This document shows, piece after piece, positions 13,271 to 27,378 of a stretch of 64,000 nt of DNA. The first letter of the stretch is position 1; every line of letters starts with the position of its first letter. A model generated the notes under the pieces. That model ran no database searches and had not been told where the DNA came from. It saw only the letters and a list, made by a program, of their open reading frames with translations. The stretch comes from Lutraria lutraria (taxonomy: Eukaryota; Mollusca; Bivalvia; Venerida; Mactridae). Location of the stretch: positions 47,556,441 to 47,620,440 of the forward strand of contig OZ026833.1 in assembly GCA_964023205.1 (NCBI GenBank), written 5' to 3'. The translations under genes were made by a program, and so were the position numbers.

Positions 13271-16200
13271 ATTGTTTGTTATTTGTCAATCTCATTTGAT
13301 TCTATGTCAAGTAGCACAGTAAGTTGCTAAACGATGACTGAAATGTAGAATAAACAGTTTCACTGCAAATGCATTCAATAAACATTCGATTTGTTTATTC
13401 AATAGTTCAATGACCATGTTAAAAACAAGAGAAATATCAGCAAAATGGTGTTTTGGAAGGAAACATCAGAAACCATTAAAAAACAAAGTTTAACTCGATT
13501 CAAAGAAAGTCTGTTTTCTTGGGTCGTGTCATGCAGAATGCTCAAATGGCATTACGGCTTGCATGACTTTTACTGATGAATACTGATAACACTTTACTTT
13601 GCGTTTTATATTGCAAGTGATACATGTTTCCATTTCTTGTAAAACGTTCATCTGACACAAATACTCTTTAAAATGAAGATATTGTGGACATAGAGTGTAG
13701 CACGAATCCAAAAAGAATAGTACAGTGGAGGATTAAGTTTGCTTATTTCATCTTGAAAACGTATTGGGAATCAGATGCTATCACAGAAGTTGTAGCTTGA
13801 TTGTTTCTCTGGATACTGACAAGGTGTTCAAATATCTTCGTGATTTCTGAGATGGTTACAATGCCTGATAATAAGTTACTAATTGTAAAGCAATTATCTT
13901 GACAATTAATCATTGGCAATCACTTTCAATCAACTGTATAATTCATTTAATCATCATGTTTTTGTACTACATTCCTTAGTGAGATATTATCTTTTTGATA
14001 AAGGTTGATGTATTTTAGATGCAGGATGTGCGAAAACCGTTTGTTAAATTGAGTTAATTTATGGTTCTGTGTTTCTAGGCAGCATGCTGATTATTGTTCG
14101 GATGTTCGAGTCATGCTTTTATTGTCATAGTGGAAAGGTGAAATGTTTGGTCTGGTGCCTCTAGAAATTTTCGTGATGACTTTGAACCTCTCTAAATCCC
14201 AATGTTCTCTTATTTCAAAGCATGAATGGTATCTGTACAAATTGGTCATAATTCGTAAACGTTTCCCAACTGATTCTGAATCTTGTTACCAAATACTGAA
14301 GTAAAAAAAAAGAACTGTGATATTTTCTTCTTTTGGTATCTGTACACAATTCCAATTCACAATCATAGATATGAACATTATAAATATTTCAATTTTATCT
14401 TTATGCTACTAAATTATTATTATTTACTTACACACATTTTGTGTGTCATATTAATGCATGTTTGCAATTCGCTGGATACATCTCTCTTTTACTTTCTCTT
14501 TCAAATTGATTACATGTCATAAACATTTTTTTTTAAATCGAAACTTATGCAAGAGGAAACTCTTTACAATTCAGGTACCTGAAGTAATTACTACACTAAA
14601 TGTTGTTGGTATCTTATACCACTAGTATGAATATAAAATATATTATAAGAAAAGGTCAGACACTCCTATGTCGTTTTATTTATTTATTCGACTTATCGAA
14701 TACAATACTATTATTCTCGGGTCGGCGATTGTTCGTGCCAAACCGAACAACACGGTACTACTTTTTCCTTCCACAGTAATGCCTGTGTATTTCTGTGATG
14801 AATTAATACACCATATGATATGAAGGTCTAAACGTGAGTTAGAAGTCAATGGATCGCATTTCTTACACTTGCCATAACAAAAAAAGAAAATAATTATGAT
14901 TTCTTCAGCTAGCCTACAACGGATAAACAACAGATACTATGACCGCAATTGGCATCATGTCATAACATTATGTGTCTAGTCCTTAATGTCAGTATATTTT
15001 TGTAGACGATTACATAATTGTACTGCCTTGGAAATTCTAAACAATGTCATTTCAAGAAGATGAAATCTCTTGGAAAACTTGAAACGTTATATACGTAATA
15101 TACAATTTCGATACCACTTGTTGAGATAAACTCTTGCATGTAGCGCTAACACAATGACTGCAACAGTACTACGAGTGATACCTGACACATCGGAAACAAA
15201 TAGAGACATACACTATATTGTCAATCTAACGCGCTCCCAGCAAGGAATTCCTTATAATAAGTGTTACGCTAATGTGTCTAAAATGTCAGAACTAGGTTGT
15301 GGATGTTCGCCATATATTTTTAATGATTGTAAAATCAGAAGTCAACCGAATTTATTAACGAAACAAGGGATATGTAGTGCAGCTTATGTTTCATTCCTCC
15401 TAGATAATGTCAAACGTTTAACCACATTAACAAGTTGTTGTTTTATTTTTACCAATGCGGATTTTCAGGAAAATGTCACAATGTCTGTTGTTTGAAAGGA
15501 AATGAATGAAATGCCATACCGTTTGTTTAACGACAACACTCGATATTTAATTTACTGAAGAAATTGTCACGAGCTAGACATGCTTCAATTCGTATATAAA
15601 TTGAAAACTGTTATTTACTTAATCCAAATCGAAATTATATCTATATCTGTTCTATATATGAATATGTTATTGCCTGCATATTCTGTGCTTTGATATCTTA
15701 TTACATTAACATAAGGTTTTAAATTTAAGTTTAGGGACGCAGCCATATGTCCATTTTGAACAAATACACATTTAAACAGCGATATGTCATTTTGTTGCAT
15801 AATGATTCAAAACGTTCTACACATAATGAATTCTGCATCTTAATGAGCCGTGATTGATGACTTTATGTTTGAAAGTGGAATATTTTGCATGATGAATTTT
15901 ATGAGAATCTGTTTTTTCTAACCTGATAATTAAAGAGATTCTCAATAAACAATTAAAGGAATTAAAGATTTAGACCATATTTGATCACCACAAACAGCAA
16001 TCTTTGTGCTAGACTAATCGCCATCATCTCTATTATCGACTTCACATAATATTATTGGAATAAGACAAAATAGAATTGACAAAATACACTTGGCTTGCAA
16101 TTTTCACGTTGTTGTTGTTCTTACTAATTCGTCTTGTAAAACATTGAATGATAAACGTATTAATCAAACAATTGTTTACAACATTACACATCATATTAAA

Positions 16201-19200
16201 GTCTAAATGTAATTTGACAATTCTTTTGTCATTTGTATTAAAATGAAGAATTTTACTCCACTGGGTGTTACATTGTCAACAAGCATCAATGTAATATTAG
16301 AATTGTTGCACAAATGATACTTCTATTCTCTTAACAACACATATAGCAACGTTGCAGTGTTTGCTTAAAGTCTGTTTTTATTTAAGTCTTGGTGCACATT
16401 TCCAAGAATCCTTATATTAACTCTAATTCTGAAGTTCGATTTGACCTATGAATATTTTCCAGAATTTCACTATTGAAAACAAGGCCGGATGAAGACTGCA
16501 AAGTAAGGAGATCCGTGGAAATTGTTATAATCGCCACAGAAAATCATTTTTGGAGGAATGACATTTAATACAGATAAAAATACGATTCTTTAAAAAAACA
16601 TACGAAACACCTGACCTGACCCAAAATACTTCCTTTCCAAAAAATAAATATCACCCAACTCATAGGACCATGCAAACAATAGAAGATTAAACAAAGTCTC
16701 CCAAGGTACTGCCTAGAAAACTGGTGTTAATGTTCAAAATTAATGTAAAGTTAAACGTCCGGATCTGACAAAGGGTCTCCATATATTGAGATTTTTTCAC
16801 GAGATCAGTCTGTAGAATTACTTTATCGGTAATCACGTGGTGAAGCTGGTCGTCTCAAGTTCGTTATTAATTTTGAATTAACAGCACTGGGAAGTCATCA
16901 AATAACGGACCAAATAAATGGAATGAGATGTTTTATTTCTTGTGGGTTGTAACCAGACGACGAATTTATCAACAAATACAAAGTTAGCCTCTATGAAACT
17001 AATGGAAGAAGAAATTAAAAGATTCGTAATTTTGAGCCTCTCCAGTGTTTCATTTTATGGTGTACGTAATAGTCTGGAAATAAGGTCAATAACTTGTATT
17101 CTTAACATTATATTATTAGTGAATTGGTTTTAACAGCCACATTAATAAGTGTAATTAAAGATTAATCCGAAAGTGAAGCATAGGACATTTGTTTTGTAAG
17201 TACAGTTATATATATATCACGTGTTTAAAAACAACACTAACGTGTGAGCAGGAATAAAGTTAAAGGGGTAATATTGAACAAACATTTTTTAAGTCTTAGA
17301 CTAAACGGTTCTGATGATCACATTTCAAGTGCAGCAAAACATGACATTACAACTTATTCCAAGGATATGAAGTATTATTACCACCCCACTGATCACGGAC
17401 AGCGTGTAAAAGACTTGAACCCGATAATATTAGAATGCATACTTAAGCATATTGTATGGCATCATTCTAGCAAAAAAATGGTTTATTCAAAAGCTTCATG
17501 AAGCATTATTTAAAACAAAATTAAGTCCACTGTTTCACAGAAAACATGATGTAAAATACACTTTTTAAACTTAAACATCACATTAGTTTACCATCTATCG
17601 TTTACATCCTACAGAAATAAAGAGCTGTTAAAAGGATTACCACACTGTATATGCAATGGGAATTTCAGTCCAAGACCAATTCTTAATCATTTTGGCTTTG
17701 TGAATTATTGTTATTGATATATTGACGAAACATCATTTTAGAAAAATAGCGAATGCAATAACTTATCCATCCCAAATCTGTCTTGTCTCAGTGAGCCATT
17801 TCTTCTTTGTCCCTTATCCAAGTTTGTACTTTATAATCAATTAACATTTCAGATTGAATAAATGTCTTTCGAATAGAACTAATGTCATGGCGTACATTTG
17901 TAAAACCATTTATCGCTAACATCCATATAAAAACTGTCAACACGAGTTCGTTCTAAAATGGACCAGTCGACAATGATTACATTTTAATATCACTTTCTTG
18001 TAGTCCTGGCTGCAATTAAAAAAATATACAAAATATGTGCCAACAAATGGGTGCTTTGATTGTGAAGTATTAGTTGTTTTATGGTATGATGGCTTTATCA
18101 CAATTACTTCATGTAAAAGTGTACTTCAGTTTGAGATCTAAGCATTCTTGAATGAATGCTAATAAAATTACCACAAATAAGCCGATGGTGCGTTACTTTA
18201 GTGAAAAGTGCTACCTTTATGCATAATTTTAAATTGGATCACGAATGCCATCACTTGATATATGAGATATTGGAGATAAGGTTGCCATCTGTTTTGTTTA
18301 GCTTTGTTTTTTACTGGCTTACTGTTGAAATCTTTGTGGCATTCTAAACGTATTACATGTAAATAAATATACCAGAAAATGGCGATGAAGTACTCCACAC
18401 ATGAAGTCAATCTACACACGAATGTTGCGAACACCTAACAGTTATACAGAATACATTAGATCTATGTATTGGCATTGTTCATTTATTTCCATTTTCTGGT
18501 AATATTTTAATCGTAAACAATCACTAAGAGACAAACCATGAAAAACGTTTGGAACAACATGTAGACAAAAAGAAAGAAGCGTCACATCCTGTATGCTGTG
18601 GTCAATACTCGTCCCGCACATGTCATAAAAAATCTCGTTCATTGTGGTACTTCCTTGTAAACTGTCTGTAGGATATCAATCTAGCCATCACATTCTGTGT
18701 TTGTTCGCTCTTGGTACACTGGATGGGATATAATGACACGGACCGTGTGATTACGATGACGATAGCATATAATTCTCATTTGCTAGTAATACAACGTACA
18801 AACAGGCACAAATAGATATGCGCTCAGCATGCTTCTCTCTAAAGGAGTGTGCAATTTAATGTACTATTGCGATATACTATTGTTTGGTATACTAATTGAA
18901 ACTAAAATAGGTCACACTTCTTATGGGCTAGAGTTATACTGTGTTAGGAGTCTGGTTTATTTGTATTGCCTTGATCATGTCTAACTTGAACAGCGCTAAT
19001 CTTTCGATTGTTGAGCTGGAAATAAAAAATGAACGAAATCACCTTAAGTTAAAGGGCTGGGTTCACTCTATAAAGTTATCTACTAATCATTCTATTCTAA
19101 TGACTTTGAATGTGACTTGACAAAACTATCTTTTTTTCTGCATCCGAGACAGGAGTAAAGTAGTCTGAAGCCTAGGTACAGGAGGTAAACACTCACGTCT

Positions 19201-20724
19201 GTACTCTAGGTTTGTTGATCAATCTCAGTAATACTGATTGATGCTTTTTTGCAGACAGTTAATACACCTAAATTACTACACCATCATTGTCTGAACGAAT
19301 GCTAAATTAAAACATTCGTTTGTATTTTCTGATAATAATTGACGATGTTTTATTTTTGTCCGTAAGACAAAGTAATGACAAACTTCGTACAGCAAATACA
19401 TTATGTCAATACGGATAAGTTAATGCAACTGTCTGGTCAGGAGATGGCTATTTCGTAAAGTGTCAAACATCTATAAGTTTGAAACAAAAGCGGGCATTGA
19501 GATGTTATATCTAGAGTTCATCTTTAGCTTATGTGTCTTGAAGGTAGACAGGAAAGATTACACAAATACGTAATAGAAATGGATACAATTACAGTAATAG
19601 CAGATGCGTCTAGGAATGTGTTTGGCAAACATTCTTTGGCAAAATATTCATTTTTTTATTTCATTTTCTTTAATTCTACATTTTACTTTAAATATTTGTA
19701 TTCAATATTTATAATAATTCTATCATGAGGTAAAATATTGATGTATTTCTTGTACCTGTCTTTATAGTGAGTGTTATTTAACTTATGTATCGGAGGAAAT
19801 GGTACACTTTCCTCTATTCATACGTACACGTATATAATACTGGTAGAAACCCCATTCGTGTGAAAGTGATTGAACGTTTCCTAAAGTAACAAAATAACAA
19901 TGGAATATTATGCATGACTTTATCACTATTCATATATACAGTGGTCCAATGATATAATTATGTGACCAATATATATCCACAATGTGTAAAACAAGATAAT
20001 TCATTACCGCAATTTGTTATCTTTATCATTTTGATAAAAACGTATTTATTCAAGTTTGGTAGACTTTTACGTTACATATTTCAGGTAACACGTAATGCTC
20101 GTGTTCATCAATGTCATTAAAAACAACAAACATGCAAACAATTGATTAAGTTCTTGACATTTTAATCGACCGATGCTGTTATTATTACCTGATGTGGTAA
20201 TATCGTCTTTATCTTTCGTAATAATTGTCATTCTAATGTATCACAAAAACGTGATTATGTCAGCCATAATAACAGGTCAAACATAAACAAAAACATTGTG
20301 CCCTTCATGAGTACCTCATTAATTAAGAGGTGAGATGAATATTTATTTAATTTAAGGTTAAAATATTTTTCCTCTCTTTGGTGGTCTATGTACACAGAAA
20401 AGAGATAAGAAATGATGCACACTCATTTGCTCTTTTACTAAGCAATTACTTTACATTTCAACAACAACAACATCAAAACGATATCCGTAAACTTAAATGT
20501 TTGTCCCACACGAATACGTATATGCATAATGTACGTATTGTTACATAGGATAACCGTTACTTGCTGAAGGATTTTGGTCCTTGTTTGCGTTCTTATGAGC
20601 ATCTTTATAAATCATGGAGGCAAGTTTCATTGTCGTTCAACAGGTTCTAGGTATCAATGATGTCTAGAAACTTATCAACAGACAAATAGAAACTATAATG
20701 CACAGTGTGATTGATTGATATGCT
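13271..20724. other. Gene-free AT-rich region
   Basis: No exon, RNA gene or clear repeat recognised. The largest open frame (15154-15495, 113 codons, plus) has no recognisable domain and no splice continuation. Its length is about what chance gives for 128 kb of six-frame AT-rich sequence, so it is not called as a gene. Confidence 0.5.
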
Positions 20725-21050
20725 GCATACGATGCGTTATCACCGAATTGTCGTTTGATCATTCACATTCACACGATAGACCATCATAATACTGTACAGA
20801 ATAAGCTCCGATGTTATAAAACAGTCTCTCAGCTTAAAGTTCCATTCAATGTTCAAAGTATAACAACTGAACAGATAGAGCAGATCAAAGTTTAAATATA
20901 TGTACATATCAATTATGCTGACAGACTGAAGCATCAATAATATCATTATCGTCTGATCATAATCAACAATCAGTTAATATAATTATTATAAGATTTGACC
21001 ATTTGACCTTGGAGACCGATCTACAATTTTATAGTCACTGGTCTATATAA
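20725..21050 (+). repeat. Dispersed repeat, copy 2
   Basis: Second copy of the family at 12920-13270, same orientation. The best conserved part is 20903-20960, where ATCAATTATGCTG, GCATCAATAATATCATTA and CGTCTGATCATAAT match the first copy with few changes. The frame at 20740-20946 on the minus strand falls entirely inside the repeat and is not conserved as a frame in copy 1, so it is not a gene. Confidence 0.5.
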
Positions 21051-23019
21051 GACAAGTCTCCTATCACCGTACGCTTTATGTAATTTGTTTGGCTTACATC
21101 GTGTTCAACTGTCTCTTCAAATTCTTCTTGATCTTGTACTGAAATATCAATTAGTAATGACGTATTCTTCAAATAGTTTTACATTCTCAAAAGCGTATTT
21201 ATACATAATACATTATCCTCACCGTTATTTTAAATTATTTATTTCTCTTTCGCCTAAAGTTGCTACAAAATAATGCGTATTCTACAATAGTTAAAGAATA
21301 GCTGTTATATAAAGCGTGCGCACACTGTTGGCCTTCGGTTCTGCTCAATGATAAGAAATATGTTTTGCATGCAATGTTGTAACTAAATATGAATTGTCCT
21401 TGCAGCTGTTTACAAATTAAATAATTGTTTATGTTTTCAGCCGAATTCAGAAAGCAGCACTTCATATGTCAGCTTCTTTGACTTAAACCTGGTAACACAA
21501 ATTTAACTCTACAAAATACGCATTGGTTATACTCGTTACCTCTGTTTATATATCTCAGTGTTAGTATACAGTATATCATAAATTTTGTGGCATTTATAGA
21601 TTGCGTAAGGACATAAATGTATATGACTTATATGATTTTTATGGAATTGAAATCAAGTAAAACGTTTTTAAAGAATTGGCACCAAATATGTTTTGAAACT
21701 CATTAAGTGCAGGAGCCTTCTAGTTTACAAACATTGACTTAGGGAACCTTATACATATTGTTTTAGCCCTATCAACTGTAATTAGTCATAGGAGAGGAAT
21801 GGTTCTACAAAATGATTAAAATATGGTTAGCAGTTTATTGCCTTTCGACAAAACATAACTACTCGGGATGTCTTTCTTGTGACGTTTCTATGAACATGTT
21901 CTTAGTATTCAAATCATTAGCCTGTCCTTCCATATTCCGATGTCGCAGAAAATAACCAAAATCCGATTTTTATAATAAAGAAAGCGTGAACATGCGACTA
22001 ACTTGCTTTCAACTCTAATAACTATGTTGATAGTCTAAGATAAACACAAAATGTATTAAGGTTGTGTGTTTAAAATTGATCAGATTTCATCATGGCAAGA
22101 CATTTCAATGGTTATTTTGGCTTAGAAAATATATAATGTAATCATGAATGATTTGCTGATTGGCAAGATGTTCAGATGTTTTGTGTGCTGAGTAAATCGA
22201 ATGACTACGGTGATACAGATAACAAAAGCGGAGAAGATTCGAATACAGAAGTCGATACAAAACAATTTGAAATAGTAACATCTTCTCCCATTCTACTATG
22301 AAATCTCTAGTACTGGAATATTGGACCATTGTGGTACATTCATGCCCTGCTTGTTATTAACAGTTCATATTTATTCCGCTTGGATAAGTACTTGTTATTT
22401 TTCCTCTGGTAATCAAACAATATTGTCGTTTGACATCCATCTTTCTGTCGGTACGATTGCTTGCAAATGAAATCAATTTTTTATTGCACACCGAACAATA
22501 GAGAACATATTGTATAAAGGTAAATACAGTCGTGACCTAATAGAAAAATAATACTAGTATGTTCTTAAATTGAACGAAGCACAATATTACTATATGAACT
22601 TGATACTATTTTGTGTAATAAGTTAATCGACAATTAAATGCCTAATAATATCATGTGACCTTCTATTGCGGCTCAAAGCCGACCTCACAGTGAACTGAAC
22701 ATATATTTTTCTTGATCATTCACAGTTTACCTATTGATTTTATACATCAAATATTAATGTTGATTTAGAGAAGAATTTCCATTTTAAACCACTTTTGGAT
22801 TAAAGAGGAGTCTTAAAATTTATTTCGTCTCATCATCAATTCAAAATATAGAAGGAAATATTAAAAACGATCCGGATGAAATAATTGGCCATTATAAGCA
22901 GAGATGGTTTCACTAGTGTATTTAATGGGTCTTGCCGTCTTATAGTTGAAGAGCAAGTGCAAGCTATAATCGTTGGTCATTCATAAATATAGCGACAGCC
23001 TGTTTTCTTCCTAGGATGA
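21051..23019. other. Gene-free AT-rich region
   Basis: Nothing recognised as coding, RNA or repeat. Open frames here are 62-76 codons long and lack motifs. Confidence 0.5.
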
Positions 23020-23190
23020 ATTCAATTTCCACGCCAAATTGTACTGTCGTTTAGTTATTACTCGTCACTTCAGACATTTGTACTGTGTCCAATGTTGCCA
23101 ATAGGATTTCTCTGTGCTAGTAATTCTTCTTTGTTATACTGCACAGACAGGTAGGTCGGCAGGGGAATATTAGTTTCCGGTAGATCATTT
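23020..23190 (+). repeat. Dispersed repeat, copy 1 (pair with 33.5 kb)
   Basis: By-eye alignment with 33550-33745 on the same strand is good. The core CAGGGGAATATT(A/T)GTTTC is preceded by TTGCAC/CTGCAC and a TTCTTTGTT block, and is followed by CATTTC(A/C)TGG. Weaker similarity continues upstream through TGTCGTTTAGTTATTACTC against TGTCTTTCTGTCATTACTT. The class of element is unknown and no terminal repeats were defined. Confidence 0.45.
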
Positions 23191-25541
23191 CATGGAAACA
23201 TTTTTCTACAATACATTACTTGTCTTCTCAATGTTGTTTAGTTGACAGGTATTGACATTGCATGCATATACTGTGGTGTTATTCTTCCCTGGAGTAATTG
23301 CAATCTGTCGTTTCCTATTGTCACGAAATTCATTTGTGTTCGGATGCGATGTATTGTAGTTTGTCTTCAACCATCACGAATACTTTGAAGTAATTGATAT
23401 TAACGGGTGCATTGTCTGTTAATAATCATAAGATCTGACACTGTGTTATGAAATTGCAAACAAAAAAACTGACTTGTTGCTGTCGGTATACGTTCATTAC
23501 AAAACATTTTTCGAAGGTCATTTTTATTCTATATCATTCTTACAAAGAGTGATAAGAGTTTATTTTAGATTAATTCGGCTCTCAGTGTGACATCATACTA
23601 AGTATCTATAAACATAAATATATACAACGTTATATATAAATACACAGACGCAACACGTTAACAAAAGAAGTGGTGTAAATTTACATTAAATTTGGTTACC
23701 ACATATATACACTCTACATTTTAAACGGAGAAGGTTGATAAAATGGTTATATAGTAAAATACAAATCTATTATTCTTCTACAGAGTTCATTCCCAACAAT
23801 AATTATAACTCTCTTAGAAAAAGAATGCATTGTGGAAAACAATTATAGTAAAATCACAATGGCGTTATTTATGAAAAGTCAAAACATTATGTATACATTA
23901 TATTTTTCTTTGGGACAATATACATAAAATAATTATATGAATGTTCATTTAGCCCATCCTCATCACACAAATTTCCGAAACATTCACGAAATGTAAATGA
24001 AGATTTCAAAACTAGCAATATATACCCCAAACAAACCAACAAAAACAATTTTATTAGGACATACTAACTCGTTATTTACCATTTGCCTGTGTCAATATTT
24101 CAATAACTAGAGATCTACTGGAATACATTTTTGACAATTTAATTGGTTAGACATAAAATTGCAACTATAATGGTCAGAAAGGGAACCATTCTTAACATGA
24201 ATAAGTCTCTAGAAATGATAATTCTTAATTTTTTTATAAGTCTCCATGGTAACATTATACCACGAACGATGAGTGGGCGATTATGTCGGATTAAATTTCA
24301 AAGTACTTAATAAATATTAGTCTTGGTATTTCTATCACATTTTTAAAAGGCGGAAGTTCAATTATTCTAGGAAAGTCAAAGAAGATACACACTTATTACC
24401 ATTATAACATTATATCACAACATTATTTACCCTGATATTGAAATGTCTTGCAATGTTTAATCAAGATAACGAATACTTGAAAATCAAAATACAAAAATTC
24501 AGTTATACATGAAATGTGTCGATTGAAACCATTCGTTAATAAAAATGTTTAAAATACCCCAGGAAGATATTATATTTTGTTTGTGACGTTTCCTACTCTC
24601 GTTTCCCTGATTTGTTAGGCGTTTTTACGTTTGTTTCTTTTCATTATCATATATTTTTTATAATGAGTATGATTCTCCCGTTATTTGTTCCCTTATTTGC
24701 AAGACTCCAGCATGAGTGAATTAGTTCAGGTAGCACTTTCAACAATAAACTTTTACTGCCCTATAAAAGTTATCTGAGAAGTTTTTATAATGACTAGAAA
24801 ATTTCTAATCTCATTTTCTTCTCTCATAGATTAGAATTTCATTAAGGAACAGACGACATAGATAATACAAGTATGTGATACAAAAACGAGCCGGTCCAAA
24901 GACAATTTCTTTTTAATTAGCCGCATTTTGTTTTATTTATATAGCTGAGGATGGAATCTAATCAGACGACGTTTTGTTGACTCCGCAGGTACTAAATAGT
25001 GTCTCAAAATAAATTGAATTCCAAAGATTGTCTTGTCATTTCAATTGTCTTTTTCTATCGTATAATTTTATCGTAAATTGACTTGCAAATGATCTAAAGT
25101 AATACATAATTAGATAAATATCTGATCTTAAAATAGGCACGATATTATTCCTCAAAATCGAATCAATTTATTTCAGCGTATACTTACCATCTCAGCTATA
25201 CTTATATAGTTACAATATGTGTATTTAAATCGAAAATAGGCCTCATTAAGTCCAGTGATATATTCTATACAAATATGTATGCCCTAAATGATAAAACGTG
25301 TATTTCTTTGAATCTGAAGTAACAAAACAACTTTTTCGCTCACAATGTTTCTCCTAGTATCATATGTTATAATAATGCAAAACTTAAATGAAGTATGTTG
25401 AACAATCATCATTCTACCAATATGTTTATGTGAAAACTGTAGCAATTTGTAGCAATCGTCTTTAATTCATGAGTCATGTGTGGACTTCGATTTACATTTG
25501 TTGCACTCTGAATAACATCCTTTCAATAGTGCGAACACACA
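23191..25541. other. Gene-free AT-rich region
   Basis: No exon, RNA gene or defined repeat recognised in this stretch. Confidence 0.5.
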
Positions 25542-25619
25542 TCGAGGGTTCAGCGCAACAGTGTTGTAACTCATATTGAAATAAGAACAAGTTACGACAG
25601 TGTTGCGCTGAGCCCTCGA
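25542..25619. repeat. Perfect-ended hairpin, 30-bp arms
   Basis: The arm at 25542-25571 (TCGAGGGTTCAGCGCAACAG and on) is repeated inverted at 25590-25619 with 3 mismatches, separated by an 18-base spacer. The arms are GC-richer than the surroundings. It may be a tiny foldback element or the remains of a longer inverted-repeat transposon. The flanks beyond the arms do not match each other, and I saw no target duplication. Confidence 0.75.
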
Positions 25620-26087
25620 CATATTAATCGGTGAGAGAATTCTAATGTTTGTAAATATGTAAACTTACACGCCATGCTTCTTAGAGTAACACGAATACTG
25701 CATGTTAGATTAGCTATAATTATAATCCGCCGTAGTACTTTGATATGAAAGAAACAAACACTTTTCGGCACAACTGCATTAAAATTAATTTTGACCTACA
25801 TTCGAACCAATGAAATTGTTAGATACAAAATATTCAGCTGAAGTAGGTGTTTTCTCATTGGTCCGAGGCTATTTTGTTACAATTTATGGGGGCAGAATCC
25901 ATGATTATTTGTTTTACTGCCTCTGAAAATAATACATTAATACAAGCCAAACAACATCAATACAACCACACATTAGATATCAAAACGTTTAAATCATGAA
26001 AAATTACACTATGTGGAAAGTCATGTACAGTAAACAACTGTAATTACTTTAAGCATTAAACTCAAGATTTTTTGTCTATAGTCTTAA

Positions 26088-26444
26088 AGTCCCATAAGCT
26101 TATACATGTATTGGTTTTAATAGGTTCTGCCTGTTCTATAACAGAGGAATCCGGTGTGTTTTCCTACCGTGCATACTTTATAGCAAGAAAAAATGTTTCC
26201 CATACTACTATCGTATTTTTTTCAATATCATTGAAATAAATACTATAATATGGAACACCTACTGAGTTTCCCCGCAGTCATGCTATGCACACGTAGTAAA
26301 GTGACGTCACGCGCTCTACATAAAAGCAAAAAATGTTTTTCGACGAAAAAGGGCTTGTTTCGTCGGTAATCATTATCTTGGGATAATATCAGCAATTAGA
26401 TGTTTTTTTCGTACATGTTTCTACAACAAAAAGCTAATGGGGCT
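26088..26444 (+). mobile_element. TTAA-flanked miniature element, copy A
   Basis: A 357-bp element bounded by TTAA on both sides (26084-26087 and 26445-26448). Short imperfect terminal inverted repeats are AGTCCCATAAGC at the left and GCTAATGGGGCT at the right. It matches copy B (53845-54200) along its whole length, including AACAGAGGAATCC, TTTTCCTACCGTGCATACTT, and the CACGCGC and ATCTTGGGATAATATCAGCAA blocks. TTAA duplication is the mark of piggyBac-type targeting, so a piggyBac-like non-autonomous element is the leading inference. No transposase is present. Confidence 0.8.
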
Positions 26445-26850
26445 TTAACTGTTAGTACGCTGGAGAAGGTCACATATAGTTCAATTTTTATTCTATACAC
26501 GGACTATCCCATTTGTAAAGTGTAAACCCTTTTATTTTATTCCAGTAATTTGAATACTTGAGATAATCTGATGTGTTAATTTCTAAGTACTAATTTTCTT
26601 CTGTATATACGACGATTCTCTTTTTTAAAAGATATTTCTTGTTTATGTTTCATTCTTTTTCTCTAATAATTATAATTATTGAAGGTGTTCAAAATCACAT
26701 TGATGATTCTTTATTACTCTGATTATGTAGAAGATATTCTATATTTCTATGGCCCTTTACTATTTCAAAACCTTTGTTTGGAATGATTGATAAAATATAA
26801 ATTATGCTAATTGCTATTGAGACTATAATGTATATGTAGGGACCAACTAT
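26445..26850. other. Spacer, nothing recognised
   Basis: AT-rich spacer between the TTAA element and the 66-bp tandem array. No gene or repeat seen. Confidence 0.5.
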
Positions 26851-27378
26851 CAAATGTTTATTCATCATTACATGGTTATATAACACGAAAAACTGTAACA
26901 AAACTTTATAGGTAGACAAATGTTTATTCATCATTACATGGTTATATAACACGAAAAACTATAACAAAACTTTATAGGTAGACAAATGTTTATTCATCAT
27001 TACATGGTTATATAACACGAAAAACTATAACAAAACTTTATAGGTAGACAAATGTTTATTCATCATTACATGGTTATATAACACGAAAAACTATAACAAA
27101 ACTTTATAGGTAGACAAATGTTTATTCATCATTACATGGTTATATAACACGAAAAACTATAACAAAACCTTATAGGTAGACAAATGTTTATTCATCATTA
27201 TATGGTTATATAACACGAAAAACTATAACAAAACTTTATAGGTAGACAAATGTTTATTCATCATTACATGGTTATATAACACGAAAAACTATAACAAAAC
27301 ATTATAGGTAGACAAATGTTTATTCATCATTATATGGTTATATAAAAATAAATAATAAAACAAAACGTTATAGGTAGA
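26851..27378. repeat. 66-bp minisatellite, 8 copies
   Basis: Eight head-to-tail copies of a 66-bp unit start at 26851, 26917, 26983, 27049, 27115, 27181, 27247 and 27313. Each begins CAAATGTTTATTCATCATTA and ends TTTATAGGTAGA. Inner copies differ by one or two bases. The last copy is diverged in its second half, and a broken ninth start is visible at 27379. Although 66 is a multiple of three, the minus frame open through copy 1 is closed by TAG in most other copies, so the array is not coding. There are no spacers, so it is not a CRISPR array. Confidence 0.95.

Noticed and set aside
15154..15495. 113-codon plus frame with several cysteines
   Set aside because: No known motif, no splice continuation, and expected by chance in this amount of AT-rich six-frame sequence.
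26851..27378. Regular array considered as CRISPR
   Set aside because: Units are contiguous 66-bp copies without unique spacers, in an intron-bearing eukaryotic genome.
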